From NCBI GenBank assembly GCA_020635195.1, contig JACKAG010000003.1:1-64000 (forward strand): a DNA stretch of 64,000 nucleotides. Direction: 5' to 3'. This document shows positions 27,520 to 36,170 of the stretch, piece after piece (positions within the stretch are counted from its first letter, which is position 1; the number at the start of each line of letters is the position of its first letter). This stretch comes from Deltaproteobacteria bacterium. GTDB lineage: Bacteria; Bdellovibrionota_B; Oligoflexia; Oligoflexales; Bog-1112. The notes under the pieces were generated by a model that made no database searches, was not told where the DNA came from, and saw only the letters and a list, made by a program, of their open reading frames with translations. A program made the translations under genes and the position numbers.

Positions 27520-27990
27520 ATGCCAGAAAATCGTTTTCAGATCAGGGTGATCGCCAAAAACAAACGAGCATTTTTTGAGTATGAAATTCTTGAAAAGCTG
27601 GAGGCAGGCCTGGCTTTATCTGGCACAGAGGTTAAGTCTGTGCGGGCTGGTAAGGTCAGTTTGCTCGATGGCTGGGTCGAGATTAATGATGAGGGACAGG
27701 CGCTGCTTAAGCAGGTGCATATTGCTCCCTGGGAATATGGAAACATCTACAATCATGATGAGATGCGTGTCCGGCAGCTTCTGCTGAAAAAAAGAGAGCT
27801 GATCCGCCTGAAAAACAGCCTTCATGCGAAAGGGCTGACTCTGGTCCCTCTCAGGATGTATCTGAAAGGACGTCTGGTTAAAGTCGAGCTGGGACTGGGA
27901 AAGGGGAAAAAGCTCCATGATAAACGGTCTACGACCCAGGAGAGAGAGGCTAACAGGGCTATGGAGAGGGCTATGAAGCGCCAGGTCTGA
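27520..27990 (+). CDS. smpB: SsrA-binding protein SmpB
   Basis: The product has 156 residues. The OB-fold start (AKNKRAFFEYEILEKLEAG) is followed by LSGTEVKSVRAGK, AHIAPWEYGN and the C-terminal LGKGKKLHDKR with a basic tail, all diagnostic of SmpB. It delivers tmRNA to stalled ribosomes in trans-translation. No ssrA gene is visible in the flanks, so tmRNA must lie elsewhere. Co-transcribed with the glutaredoxin gene. Confidence 0.96.
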   Translation: MPENRFQIRVIAKNKRAFFEYEILEKLEAGLALSGTEVKSVRAGKVSLLDGWVEINDEGQALLKQVHIAPWEYGNIYNHDEMRVRQLLLKKRELIRLKNSLHAKGLTLVPLRMYLKGRLVKVELGLGKGKKLHDKRSTTQEREANRAMERAMKRQV

Positions 27991-28044
27991 CTTCTGTGAA
28001 CCTCACCGGAACCGCTTTATCCTGACGACCCTGGGAGTTCGTGA

Positions 28045-29289
28045 TCAGCTCTGGGGAGGAAGTGGAATATTTGTCCATGTTCTGCTCTGAACCGAAAAAA
28101 GGGCGAGCGCTGTGCTTGTTTCTTGCTCTGTGCTTCGTAATTCGGCGATGACCCATTGCCCGTTATCAGAGATCTGTTCATAAGCAATGTACTGCCCCGC
28201 AGGAGGGGTGAAAGTACTCAGGAGCCAGCTTTTCTGATAGTCAAAAATATAGAGCTTGCGCCACTGCTGGCGTTGGTTCTTGTGAAAACCCGAAACAAGC
28301 ACCAGCTTTGACCTGAAATCAGGCCTGACAGCGGCAGTTGCGACAGGGTGTTCTTGCGGGACATGTACGGGATAGCTCTTTTCCGTAGATGAACCACTCC
28401 AGCGTTCAGGTTCTATGATCAGAAGGCTGTTTTTATCCTGCTGGATGCGGACAGCCCCAAAGAGATTTTTATGTTGCAGGAGTTTATCTTCGTTGTGAAA
28501 CTGTAGTCGTCCTGCAATCTTACCGCTTCCGTCATAAGCCACCAGACCACGCTGCTGCTGCTGGTCTTTGAAGTGCCAGGCATAGTAATGCCGTTTTCCT
28601 GGATCATAGTAGACGGGAATTTCTGTCTCGCTGAGACGAACAGATAATAAACGGCTCTGGATGGTGTTGAAATCGAACTCCAGGAAAGCATGTTTCTGTT
28701 GATCCCATACGACCGGAAATCCCGGAGTCTCTGTCAGCCGGATATTTCCTTTCCCCTGAATGACAGAGAGTTTCTTTTGTGTTTTTTTTTGTCCTGAAAC
28801 ACTGCTGATGGGGAATCCGACATAACGAGACCATCCACTGGTACAGCCAGAGTCCGGTTGATCAAAAATAAATGCAATGACAGCAGATAGCCGATCCTTA
28901 GCGAAAGGAATGATGGCTCTTACAGAGGGGAGGGTTATGCTCATAATCGCAGAAGATTGGGCATTATTGAGGTCGACGCGGAAGAGCAGATGACGATAGA
29001 TAGGGTTTCTGTTCTTCTGATCTTTCTGAGTCAATCCTGTGTTGCCGAGATGATAATAATAGCGACTGTCCGGATCGAAATATCCCGGGCCTCCTGAAGG
29101 AGCAGCCCAGTCTGTCTGACAGTCTGAAAGCAGAAAATCTGATATGTTTCTTATGTCTTTTGTTGCTTGTGATGTGAGCTTTGCTGCCGGTAGCTTCGGA
29201 GTGGTTTTGTCTGCTGCGGGAGACGGCTGTGTCAGAATCAGCCCTGTCATAGCCAGAACATACAGGCAATGGCTGGGCACTCGAGTCAT
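28045..29289 (-). CDS. exported protein of unknown function, possibly propeller-like
   Basis: The product has about 414 residues from ATG 29289 (GGGA eight bases upstream); the open frame extends 19 codons further. A signal peptide (VPSHCLYVLAMTGLILTQP) precedes a mature region of beta-rich segments (YYYHLGNTG, LLFRVDLNN, YYAWHFKD, RKLYIFDYQKSW, GQWVIAELRS) that recall TolB-like or WD propellers but match no named family I recognise. It is divergent from the radical SAM operon. Periplasmic location is inferred. Confidence 0.6.
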   Translation of the reverse strand: MTRVPSHCLYVLAMTGLILTQPSPAADKTTPKLPAAKLTSQATKDIRNISDFLLSDCQTDWAAPSGGPGYFDPDSRYYYHLGNTGLTQKDQKNRNPIYRHLLFRVDLNNAQSSAIMSITLPSVRAIIPFAKDRLSAVIAFIFDQPDSGCTSGWSRYVGFPISSVSGQKKTQKKLSVIQGKGNIRLTETPGFPVVWDQQKHAFLEFDFNTIQSRLLSVRLSETEIPVYYDPGKRHYYAWHFKDQQQQRGLVAYDGSGKIAGRLQFHNEDKLLQHKNLFGAVRIQQDKNSLLIIEPERWSGSSTEKSYPVHVPQEHPVATAAVRPDFRSKLVLVSGFHKNQRQQWRKLYIFDYQKSWLLSTFTPPAGQYIAYEQISDNGQWVIAELRSTEQETSTALALFSVQSRTWTNIPLPPQS

Positions 29290-29532
29290 TCTGTCATCCC
29301 ATTGTTGTGAGCGTCCTTTATTGTTTCCCGTCAGAGAGACACCCATGCTTTCTGGTATGAAGCCTCCTGACTCTCCTGCCCTGAATCATATCATAAGTGT
29401 TCCCTTCTTTTATGAAAGCATCTCATAATAAGCTGATTTAAAAGGAATGAATGGGGTAGGAATTTTTGATCTGGCATGCTAGCCTGCCGGGAAGAAAGAG
29501 GGGAATTCTCTCTGAACGAGGGGTTATCATTC

Positions 29533-29648
29533 ATGAAGAATCCAGAGATTACATTATGTCAGACTGTGAGCGATTGTGGAAAGATCGAGGGGCTTTCCCA
29601 GAGACATAAAAAAAAAACTGGAAATTTTTTCAGTTTGCTTCTGAAACC
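29533..29648 (+). other. likely 5-prime portion of the radical SAM gene in a different frame
   Basis: From ATG 29533 (MKNPEITLCQTVSDCGK) one frame is open through an A10 tract to 29706, and the downstream frame opens just after the tract. Switching -1 at the tract gives NWKFFQFASETVLFH, which reads like the beta-rich start found before the core of SCIFF/QhpD-type maturases. AGGGG lies nine bases upstream of ATG 29533; an earlier ATG at 29476 is in the same frame. Confidence 0.5.
29608..29617 (+). other. A10 tract, candidate slippage site
   Basis: Ten consecutive adenines followed by C. Reading in the upstream frame gives CAT AAA AAA AAA; one added A or a -1 ribosomal slip leads to AAC TGG in the radical SAM frame. 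Runs of nine or more A are known sites of transcriptional slippage. Confidence 0.55.
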
Positions 29649-30896
29649 GTGCTCTTTCATATCCCTAGCAGTAGTCTTTATCAATCTGATGTTCCTGATG
29701 AGGTGAATACTGATTCCGGTTTTGCCTGTCGTGGTTCGGACTGTATGTTTTGTAAGGTGAAAGAGGAGCTGCAATGGCAGCCAAAGCAGCGTCCTGATCT
29801 TAAGATCAGATCGATTGCATTAAACATCATAGAACGCTGTAATATGCGCTGTCATTATTGTTTCGCCGGGAAAGGTGATTATGGTTTTGACAGCAGTATG
29901 TCTATGGAAACTGCGATCCGTGCGGTCGATTTTTTTACGCAAGACCAGGATGATCTGCATATTGTTTTTTTTGGTGGAGAACCTCTGCTGCGATTCAGAT
30001 TGATTTATGATCTGGTGCATTGGTGTATCAGAGAAAAATCAGACAAACGCTTTACTTTTGCTCTGACAACGAACGGTCTGTTGATGGACCAGGAAAAGCT
30101 GGATTTTTTTGTCCAGCATCGCTTTAGTCTCAGATGGTCCTGGGATGGTCCTTTATTGCAGGGCCGACAAAGGCAGTTGCATGGAACGAAGAAACAAAGC
30201 TCTGCAGCATCCGATGTGATCGGATCAAAGATCCGTCGTTTATCAAAAGGCCTGTCAGAGCTCAGAAGTTTTTGTCTGCGTGCAACACTGGATCACAACT
30301 CTTTGTCACTTGCGATAGAAAATATACTGAATATGATTTGTAGTACTGATTTCAGAGTGGCATGGAGTCGGGTTTCTTCATCAGACTCTCAACTTCGTTT
30401 TTCCGGAGAGGATATAGAGCAATACTGTCATGTATTTGAGGGTGTTGTTTCTGCTTTACTAAAAGAAAAAGATTATCCTTCTCTTTTAAGGATACGGAGT
30501 CTTCAGACTTATGTGCGGGTTTTTCATTCGGGAAGCTACCATCGTAACTTTTGCGGAGCAGGTCTCGAATACCTGTCTGTTTCGACGCGAGGGCGTTTTT
30601 ATCTTTGTCATCGCTTTACGGAAGATGAGGAAGAGTCTCTGGGGAGTCTTGAAGATGGATTTGATATGAAAAAAATTAAAGCCATTAGCAGACATCGGAT
30701 GATGGAAGATGAGCCATGTCAGTCGTGCTGGATGAGGGAGATCTGTGCTGGAGGATGCTTTCATGAGCATAAGATGGGAACAGGTCATATCATGACGATC
30801 GATCCTTTCTTTTGCCAGATTCAGGACACTGAGATGAGGCAGGCATTAAGAGTTTATCTGGAAATGACAGTGCATGCACCAGAACTTCTTGAATAA
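29649..30896 (+). CDS. radical SAM/SPASM enzyme, peptide-maturase-like
   Basis: The product has 415 residues from GTG 29649, but this start lacks a ribosome-binding site and the protein probably begins upstream in another frame. The radical SAM cluster motif is C64-NMR-C68-HY-C71, with FFGGEPLL and TTNG typical of the AdoMet fold. The C-terminal SPASM domain shows NFCGAG, YLCHRF, CQSCWMREICAGGC and a final Cys, as in SCIFF/QhpD-type RiPP maturases that bind two auxiliary clusters. An extra N-terminal set CRGSDCMFC (27-35) is unusual. It overlaps the following CHASE2 gene by 23 bases. No precursor peptide gene was identified nearby. Confidence 0.85.
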   Translation: MLFHIPSSSLYQSDVPDEVNTDSGFACRGSDCMFCKVKEELQWQPKQRPDLKIRSIALNIIERCNMRCHYCFAGKGDYGFDSSMSMETAIRAVDFFTQDQDDLHIVFFGGEPLLRFRLIYDLVHWCIREKSDKRFTFALTTNGLLMDQEKLDFFVQHRFSLRWSWDGPLLQGRQRQLHGTKKQSSAASDVIGSKIRRLSKGLSELRSFCLRATLDHNSLSLAIENILNMICSTDFRVAWSRVSSSDSQLRFSGEDIEQYCHVFEGVVSALLKEKDYPSLLRIRSLQTYVRVFHSGSYHRNFCGAGLEYLSVSTRGRFYLCHRFTEDEEESLGSLEDGFDMKKIKAISRHRMMEDEPCQSCWMREICAGGCFHEHKMGTGHIMTIDPFFCQIQDTEMRQALRVYLEMTVHAPELLE

Positions 30897-32844
30897 CAGG
30901 TCAGATCCTGACTCAGGTCCTGTAAAGCTAACGGGGACTCTTTTTCTCCTGTTTTGCGCTTTGCCGATTGCTACAGTCTTATATATTTTTTATGGTGAAG
31001 AAGTTCGTTCCCGCCTGGAAAATGACCTCTTCGATATCCGGACCCGGATTAAACCGCAGACAGCAGATACATCCGGAGTTGCTATTGTTACGATCAGTCA
31101 GAAAGATATAGCCCTGCTGGAGGGTGAGAATGTTCAGGTTCCGGGTTATAAAGGTCTGGAAAAACTGATTTCTGCTGTGATGAAGTCCTCTCCTCTTGTT
31201 GTTGCTCTGGTCATCCCTCACCATGATCTGGATTATGAGTCGGACTCATTCAGTGACTTTATCGGGATTCTTGGCCTCTATCCTGGTCTTTATTTTGGTA
31301 GTTTTGATCTGAATTTTAATCAGCCTTCCGATAGTATGATGCCGGATTCTCTTCTGAAATGGCAGGGGCAGGAATTTGGTGCCGGAACACTGCGGCAATA
31401 CAGGCGGGAAGTAGTCCGTTCCCTTCCTTTGATGAGCTATCGTGATGAAAAACTGGTGTTACATCTGACAAATCAGATGGCTCTGGATGTTCTGTCGGGA
31501 GAGAAAAAACGCGCTCTGATTGAACTGAATAAAACTCAGTTAGAGATTCATCAGAAAGAACGGAAGAATGACGGAGGTTGGGAAGTCTCTCCGATTCCTC
31601 AGGTGAGTCTTAATTATATTGCTCCGGAACAGTACTTCTTTATCAGTGCGGCCGATCTGATACAGGGTACGGTTGAGCCTGATCTTAGAGGGCGGATCGT
31701 TCTGATCGGCTATACGGCCTATCGTAAACGTACCTATGAATATCGTGATGGCACTTATGTGAATACTCCATGGGAGTGGGATGGTCATTCTGAGTCTTTC
31801 GGGGCACCACTGATCTGTGTTCTGGCAAATCAGATCCAGAATTTTCTCGAGTCATCATGGCTGAAACCTGCACCTTTCTGGGTTAATATTTTTCAGACGG
31901 TTGCCATGAGTCTGATCAGTTTTTTGTTATGGCACTTACCTCCATTTTTCGCTGTTTGTCTTTTTTGTCTTCTTCAGCTGATGATGTTGTGGGTGCATGG
32001 TTTTATCTTTGCTTTGTTCAGTTATCATATTCCTCTTGCGGATACGGTCCTTTTTTCTGTTCTGAGTACAATTATCGGTGCTTTTATCAGAGCTCATCAG
32101 AGTAGTCAGATCCTGATGAAAACAGAATACAGAGCCCGCTCAAGAAAAAAACTTGCAATGATGCAGAGCCGTTTTCTGAATCGTTTTGCAACTGAGCTGT
32201 TTGAATATAACAAAAAAATCGGACAGATTCTGAACTGTGGGAAGTTTTCTGGAAACCTTTCAGGCACAGCAAGGCATATCTGGCAAAAAGCATGCTCCAG
32301 CCATGAAGAGCTCAGAGACTATCTGTCCGGAATCCGGCAGTATTCATCGCTGACCAGTGGAGAGGTCAGGAAAGTCAGAAAATCATCTGTTAAAATTTTT
32401 CCTTTGATCCGCAGGATTTTACTTCAGTTTGAAAGTCAGACGGAGGCGGCAGGGATTCGTGTGCTTCTCGAAGGCTATGAAGGTCTGACTGTGTGGACGG
32501 ATGAGCTGATTCTTGAACCCGTCTTGTTTAATCTTATATCCAATGCAATCCGCTATTCTCCGGAAGGGGGTCTTGTCTCTATTTTTCCTGAACAGTCAGG
32601 GAAAGATCGGATTCGTATCCGGGTGAAAGACGAAGGCCCTGGGATTCCGGAAGAGTTTCATTCGAAAATCTTTGAAAAATTTTACAGAGTAAAAAATGAT
32701 AACGTTTACAAGGTGAAGGGAACAGGTCTTGGTCTGTATCTGTGTCGTTACTTCGCGGATAAAATTTCTGCTGAGATTGATCTGATCTCTTCTCCCGGAT
32801 CTGGCTCAGAGTTTATTTTATCGCTGGAAGCATTACATGAATAA
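30874..32844 (+). CDS. CHASE2 histidine-kinase-like sensor with Thr in place of the phospho-His
   Basis: The product has 656 residues: one N-terminal membrane helix (about 19-41), an extracytoplasmic CHASE2 sensor domain (about 42-330, SGVAIVTISQKDI, LRGRIVLIGYT), three more helices (about 333-405), then the transmitter. The catalytic domain is complete: N box N553/N557, DEGPG from D586, FEKFYR, GTGLGL 616-621. The DHp helix aligns as FLNRFATELFEY, with T440 where the His of the H box should be. It can probably bind ATP but not autophosphorylate on His. It overlaps both its neighbours, so it is co-translated with the radical SAM gene and the second CHASE2 gene. Confidence 0.88.
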   Translation: MHQNFLNNRSDPDSGPVKLTGTLFLLFCALPIATVLYIFYGEEVRSRLENDLFDIRTRIKPQTADTSGVAIVTISQKDIALLEGENVQVPGYKGLEKLISAVMKSSPLVVALVIPHHDLDYESDSFSDFIGILGLYPGLYFGSFDLNFNQPSDSMMPDSLLKWQGQEFGAGTLRQYRREVVRSLPLMSYRDEKLVLHLTNQMALDVLSGEKKRALIELNKTQLEIHQKERKNDGGWEVSPIPQVSLNYIAPEQYFFISAADLIQGTVEPDLRGRIVLIGYTAYRKRTYEYRDGTYVNTPWEWDGHSESFGAPLICVLANQIQNFLESSWLKPAPFWVNIFQTVAMSLISFLLWHLPPFFAVCLFCLLQLMMLWVHGFIFALFSYHIPLADTVLFSVLSTIIGAFIRAHQSSQILMKTEYRARSRKKLAMMQSRFLNRFATELFEYNKKIGQILNCGKFSGNLSGTARHIWQKACSSHEELRDYLSGIRQYSSLTSGEVRKVRKSSVKIFPLIRRILLQFESQTEAAGIRVLLEGYEGLTVWTDELILEPVLFNLISNAIRYSPEGGLVSIFPEQSGKDRIRIRVKDEGPGIPEEFHSKIFEKFYRVKNDNVYKVKGTGLGLYLCRYFADKISAEIDLISSPGSGSEFILSLEALHE

Positions 32845-34807
32845 GAGGCGCTATGGTATCCGCTCCCGCTGGTATCTGAATATATGGTGGCTGGATGTTT
32901 TATATCCACTGGTCCTGTCAGGGGTCTTGTTTTCCGGCCTGACATACTTTATCTATCATGGTGAAAAACATCGAAGTATCTCAGGCAAGGCAGAATCTCA
33001 GCTTTTATACTTTAGTGTCAGGGCAGCAAGTCCACGGATAGTCAGAGTTCCCGATCGGGTGCTTACGGTTTCACTGCAGGAATCGGATCTCAGATCTGTT
33101 GATTCTTATGAATATCATGGCTTTCGTGATGTCACGATGCCAGAATATGCACGTCTGATACAGAAAATACTCGACTCTGGTGGCCGTTATATTGTGGTGA
33201 ACTGGATGCATAGTCAGAAACGTATTCCTGACTATCAGCCTTTGGTTCATGTCTTAAAAAATGCCCCTGAAGGCAGCAAAATTATTTTTGCAGTTCCTCC
33301 GAAACTTCAGGATTTTGTTCCGGAAGATCTGTTCAGATACTCTGTGATTCTTGAATCCGATCCATGTGCTATGGATGTCCAGGTGATGTGTGTCTATCAG
33401 AGCCACTGGGAAGGCTGGGTGATTCAGGAGATTGTGCGGGACAGCTGGCAGAGCAGGACAGTTATGAGAGAAAGGCAGGTTATTTCAAAAAATCTGCCGA
33501 GGATCTTTTCCGGATATATTCTTTATCTGAATAAAGAATCTGATTTTAAAGATTATTCTTATTCAGAGATACTCGCTGCGGAAAATATTTCTGATAAAAC
33601 GTTCCGGCATAAGATGATTTTTATCGGAAACAGCCTGATTCAGGATCGCCTTGGTGATTATGTCCAGCTTGGACGGGTTGGTACATCTATGACGGAAAGG
33701 GATAGCGATCCCAGAGTTGCGGGGACACCGTTTCATCAGTTCTGGGCACAGATCGCTCAGCTTTTTATCGATGATGCACTGGTGACGGTGGTTCCGGAAT
33801 GGCTGTCGTTTTCTCTGGCACTGATCTTTGCGATTATCATCACACTCTGTCTGGCCTGCTCCGGGGTTCCGGTTGCTCTTGGAGTCTATCTGAGCATAGC
33901 TGTTCTTGCTCCCCTGGTGAATGCTCTGTTGATTCATTTTTTTTACCTGTATATCCCTGTTTTTGACACCATTTATGCTGGTTTATCGACATTTATTCTG
34001 GTGACCTTTTTCAGGCTTTCTGTTGAATCATTCCGGCAGTGGCGTCTGGACTGTCAGTCACAGGAAGACGAGGAAATTGCAGATATCAAGAGTAATTTTA
34101 TCTCTCTGGTCAGTCATAATCTGAATACGCCGGTGGCCAAAATGCAGGGGATGCTTGATATTCTGGGACAGCTGCCGCTGTTACCAGAGCTGAGTGCGGA
34201 TATTCAGAGAGCCGGATCTCTTGTTGCAGGGATTCAGCTTTGTATCAGACATGTGCTGGTGATGACAGCAATTGAAGACCGGAGGATGAATCATGAGCCG
34301 ATGAGTATTATGGGAATCCGGAAAGAATTTCAATCTTATATGAATCCTCCTTTAAGAAAATTTGGTATTCATGTTCGCATGAAGGAGCTCCGATCTGACT
34401 CTATGGATGAACTGATCCCTTTGCATTTTGACCGGCGGGTTCTGATGGCGGTGATTGGTTCAATGGTGCTGTTCTCTGTTAAGTCTGAAAGGACTCAGTC
34501 CGCAGAGGTCGAACTGAGTTTTGAGATCAAAGATCAGGTTCCTGCTTTTTCTGAAAATGGCAGGAGCCGGATGGCTCTGTGGATTTCCTGTGAGGGCCAG
34601 TGGGTTGATCCTCATATTCTTGCTTTTCTGAGTTCAGTGCAGGATGGGGACTTATTGCAGATGAATCCGGACTCTGGCCTGCTGGAGGATATCTCCTCCA
34701 GATTTCTGAAGCAGGCTCTTGAGATTTACCGGGGGAAGATCTCCTGTCAGCATCTTTCTGATCAGCGGGTACTTTTGTCTTCCGAATTGTACCCTGTGTC
34801 TGCGTGA
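32837..34807 (+). CDS. CHASE2 histidine-kinase-like sensor with H box but degenerate ATP-binding domain
   Basis: The product has 656 residues, the same length and topology as the preceding protein: one N-terminal helix, a CHASE2 domain (DRVLTVSLQESDL, FRHKMIFIGNSL), three helices, and a transmitter. The H box FISLVSHNLNTPVAKMQG is canonical with H427. The C-terminal domain is recognisably HATPase-derived (SGLLEDISSRFLKQALEIYRGKI) but has no Asn box, no DxGxG (it reads CEGQWVDP) and no GTGLGL. It therefore should accept phosphate but not use ATP. The start overlaps the upstream stop by 8 bases, with GGAAG upstream. Confidence 0.88.
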   Translation: MNKRRYGIRSRWYLNIWWLDVLYPLVLSGVLFSGLTYFIYHGEKHRSISGKAESQLLYFSVRAASPRIVRVPDRVLTVSLQESDLRSVDSYEYHGFRDVTMPEYARLIQKILDSGGRYIVVNWMHSQKRIPDYQPLVHVLKNAPEGSKIIFAVPPKLQDFVPEDLFRYSVILESDPCAMDVQVMCVYQSHWEGWVIQEIVRDSWQSRTVMRERQVISKNLPRIFSGYILYLNKESDFKDYSYSEILAAENISDKTFRHKMIFIGNSLIQDRLGDYVQLGRVGTSMTERDSDPRVAGTPFHQFWAQIAQLFIDDALVTVVPEWLSFSLALIFAIIITLCLACSGVPVALGVYLSIAVLAPLVNALLIHFFYLYIPVFDTIYAGLSTFILVTFFRLSVESFRQWRLDCQSQEDEEIADIKSNFISLVSHNLNTPVAKMQGMLDILGQLPLLPELSADIQRAGSLVAGIQLCIRHVLVMTAIEDRRMNHEPMSIMGIRKEFQSYMNPPLRKFGIHVRMKELRSDSMDELIPLHFDRRVLMAVIGSMVLFSVKSERTQSAEVELSFEIKDQVPAFSENGRSRMALWISCEGQWVDPHILAFLSSVQDGDLLQMNPDSGLLEDISSRFLKQALEIYRGKISCQHLSDQRVLLSSELYPVSA

Positions 34808-34837
34808 GTTTTTTTCGAGACTTGCAGGATTCGCTCT

Positions 34838-34869
34838 CTTTCATGAGACATCTGACTGTCTCATGAAAG
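34838..34869. terminator. 13-bp hairpin between convergent genes
   Basis: ctttcatgagaca (34838-34850) pairs exactly with 34857-34869 around a six-base loop. It lies between the stop of the second CHASE2 gene (34807) and the stop of the minus-strand ankyrin gene (34875). No T-tract follows on either strand, so its action as a bidirectional terminator is inferred from position. Confidence 0.5.
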
Positions 34870-34874
34870 CGGAT

Positions 34875-35852
34875 TCAGGAACTCTGATCTTGTGAGCTTT
34901 GAGCTTTTTGGGCTCTACGTTTTTTCAGAAGATTCTGCATCCCTTTAGATATATCTAGCGTATAAGGGACCAGATCATCGGTAGTTGCTGTGCCATCGGG
35001 ATTGAGTACTGCGCCATCGGGACTGAGTACTGCGCCATCGGGACTGAGTACTATGTCACCAGGACTGAGCACTATGTCACCAGGACTGGGCTCAGTGTCA
35101 GCGTGACTTGGTGCTATGTCGGAAGGGGCACTACCATTCCTGTCTGTACTCTCAGGATCTGCACCTTCTTCGATAAGAAGTTCCGCAATGTCATGACGCC
35201 CATGTTTGATGGCTGCATGGAGGGGAGTTTTGTTGTTTTTTATCTTATGATTCGGATCAGCCTTGGCCGCGAGCAGAAGCTTTGCGGCTTCTATATGGCC
35301 ATTTACTGCCGCTGCATAGAGGGGCGTTCTTTGATGTATAGTCTCGATCTGGTCAGGATAAGCGCCCGCCTTGAGTAACATCTCTACAATGGCTGTCTCA
35401 TCGGGTCTGGAGGCAGCTGCATAGAGAATAGGGATTTTTATTTTGTTTGTGTTTTGTGAGCTGATTTCTTCTATATAGACATTAGGATCTGCCTGGTATT
35501 GAAGAAGTAGCTGAATGATTTCTTTTCTTTTTTTATTGGCGAGAGCGCGGGCGCGTGTCAGCTCGGTATCGTTGCCGCGTGTCAGCTCGGTATCGTTGCC
35601 GCGTGTCAGCTCGGCATCGTTGCCGCGTGTCAGCTCGGCATCACTGTGACTGTACATTCTTGCCATCACATCGGTGGGAATTGCGCCATTTTTCAGAAGG
35701 AACTTAGCAGCCTCTATATGGTTCTCCTCTAACGTAAGTTCCAGGGGGATTTTTCCAGGCGCAATGGGTGGTTGAGTCTCCTGACTTCCGAAGAGCACGC
35801 TACAGCCGAAAAGTGTACTACCGATCGAAAACAAAACAGGTAATAATCGCAT
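34875..35852 (-). CDS. ankyrin-repeat lipoprotein with tandem repeats
   Basis: The product has about 325 residues from ATG 35852, chosen because AAAGGA precedes it and it starts with MRLLPVLFSIGSTLFGC, a lipoprotein signal with LFGC lipobox; the open frame continues 71 codons further upstream without such support. Ankyrin-like repeats follow in the mature region (LELTLEENHIEAAKFLL, RTPLYAAAVNGHIEAAKLL, KTPLHAAIKHGRHDIAELL). Between them lie four 8-residue ELTRGND-type units and near the C-terminus five DGAVLSP-type units. Probably tethered to the inner or outer membrane, facing the periplasm. Function unknown. Confidence 0.82.
   Translation of the reverse strand: MRLLPVLFSIGSTLFGCSVLFGSQETQPPIAPGKIPLELTLEENHIEAAKFLLKNGAIPTDVMARMYSHSDAELTRGNDAELTRGNDTELTRGNDTELTRARALANKKRKEIIQLLLQYQADPNVYIEEISSQNTNKIKIPILYAAASRPDETAIVEMLLKAGAYPDQIETIHQRTPLYAAAVNGHIEAAKLLLAAKADPNHKIKNNKTPLHAAIKHGRHDIAELLIEEGADPESTDRNGSAPSDIAPSHADTEPSPGDIVLSPGDIVLSPDGAVLSPDGAVLNPDGTATTDDLVPYTLDISKGMQNLLKKRRAQKAQSSQDQSS
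34991..35095. repeat. 21-bp tandem repeat, 5 copies
   Basis: Units start at 34991, 35012, 35033, 35054 and 35075 and share gactgagtact-type cores. They encode seven-residue PGDIVLS/PDGAVLS units near the C-terminus of the ankyrin lipoprotein. Confidence 0.9.
35553..35648. repeat. 24-bp tandem repeat, 4 copies
   Basis: Units start at 35553, 35577, 35601 and 35625, opening gcgtgtcagctcgg. The copies differ by one base except the last. They encode eight-residue ELTRGND(A/T) units in the ankyrin lipoprotein. Confidence 0.9.
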
Positions 35853-36170
35853 GTCGGGTCCTTTTTTTAATGAAAATGATGGTGTCCATGTGTTTTTCAG
35901 ATTTTCTGGCAGATGAGGACTTCCGCTGCTTCTGTGATAACGAACGATCAGTCTGGTCGGATAAACAGGAAATCTTTCTGCCCCCGAAAAACAGAAAATC
36001 CTTTTATCAGAAAATACATAAAAATCCAGATGTCTTTTTTTATTTTCAATAATTGCCTGAAACAATAAGATTAAAATTTTCAGAAAAAGCAGCAGATCTG
36101 TATGCAGACCAAAACCAGCCGGGCTGCTGTGATAAACTTCTGAGATAATCGTCTGAAATTATTGGTTTTT
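35853..36170. other. gene-free stretch upstream of ankyrin lipoprotein
   Basis: About 320 bp between the ankyrin gene and the broken F-box-like gene, AT-rich around 36035-36090. It contains only a 5-prime extension of the ankyrin frame that lacks a ribosome-binding site. It probably holds the ankyrin promoter. No RNA or repeat was seen. Confidence 0.35.
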
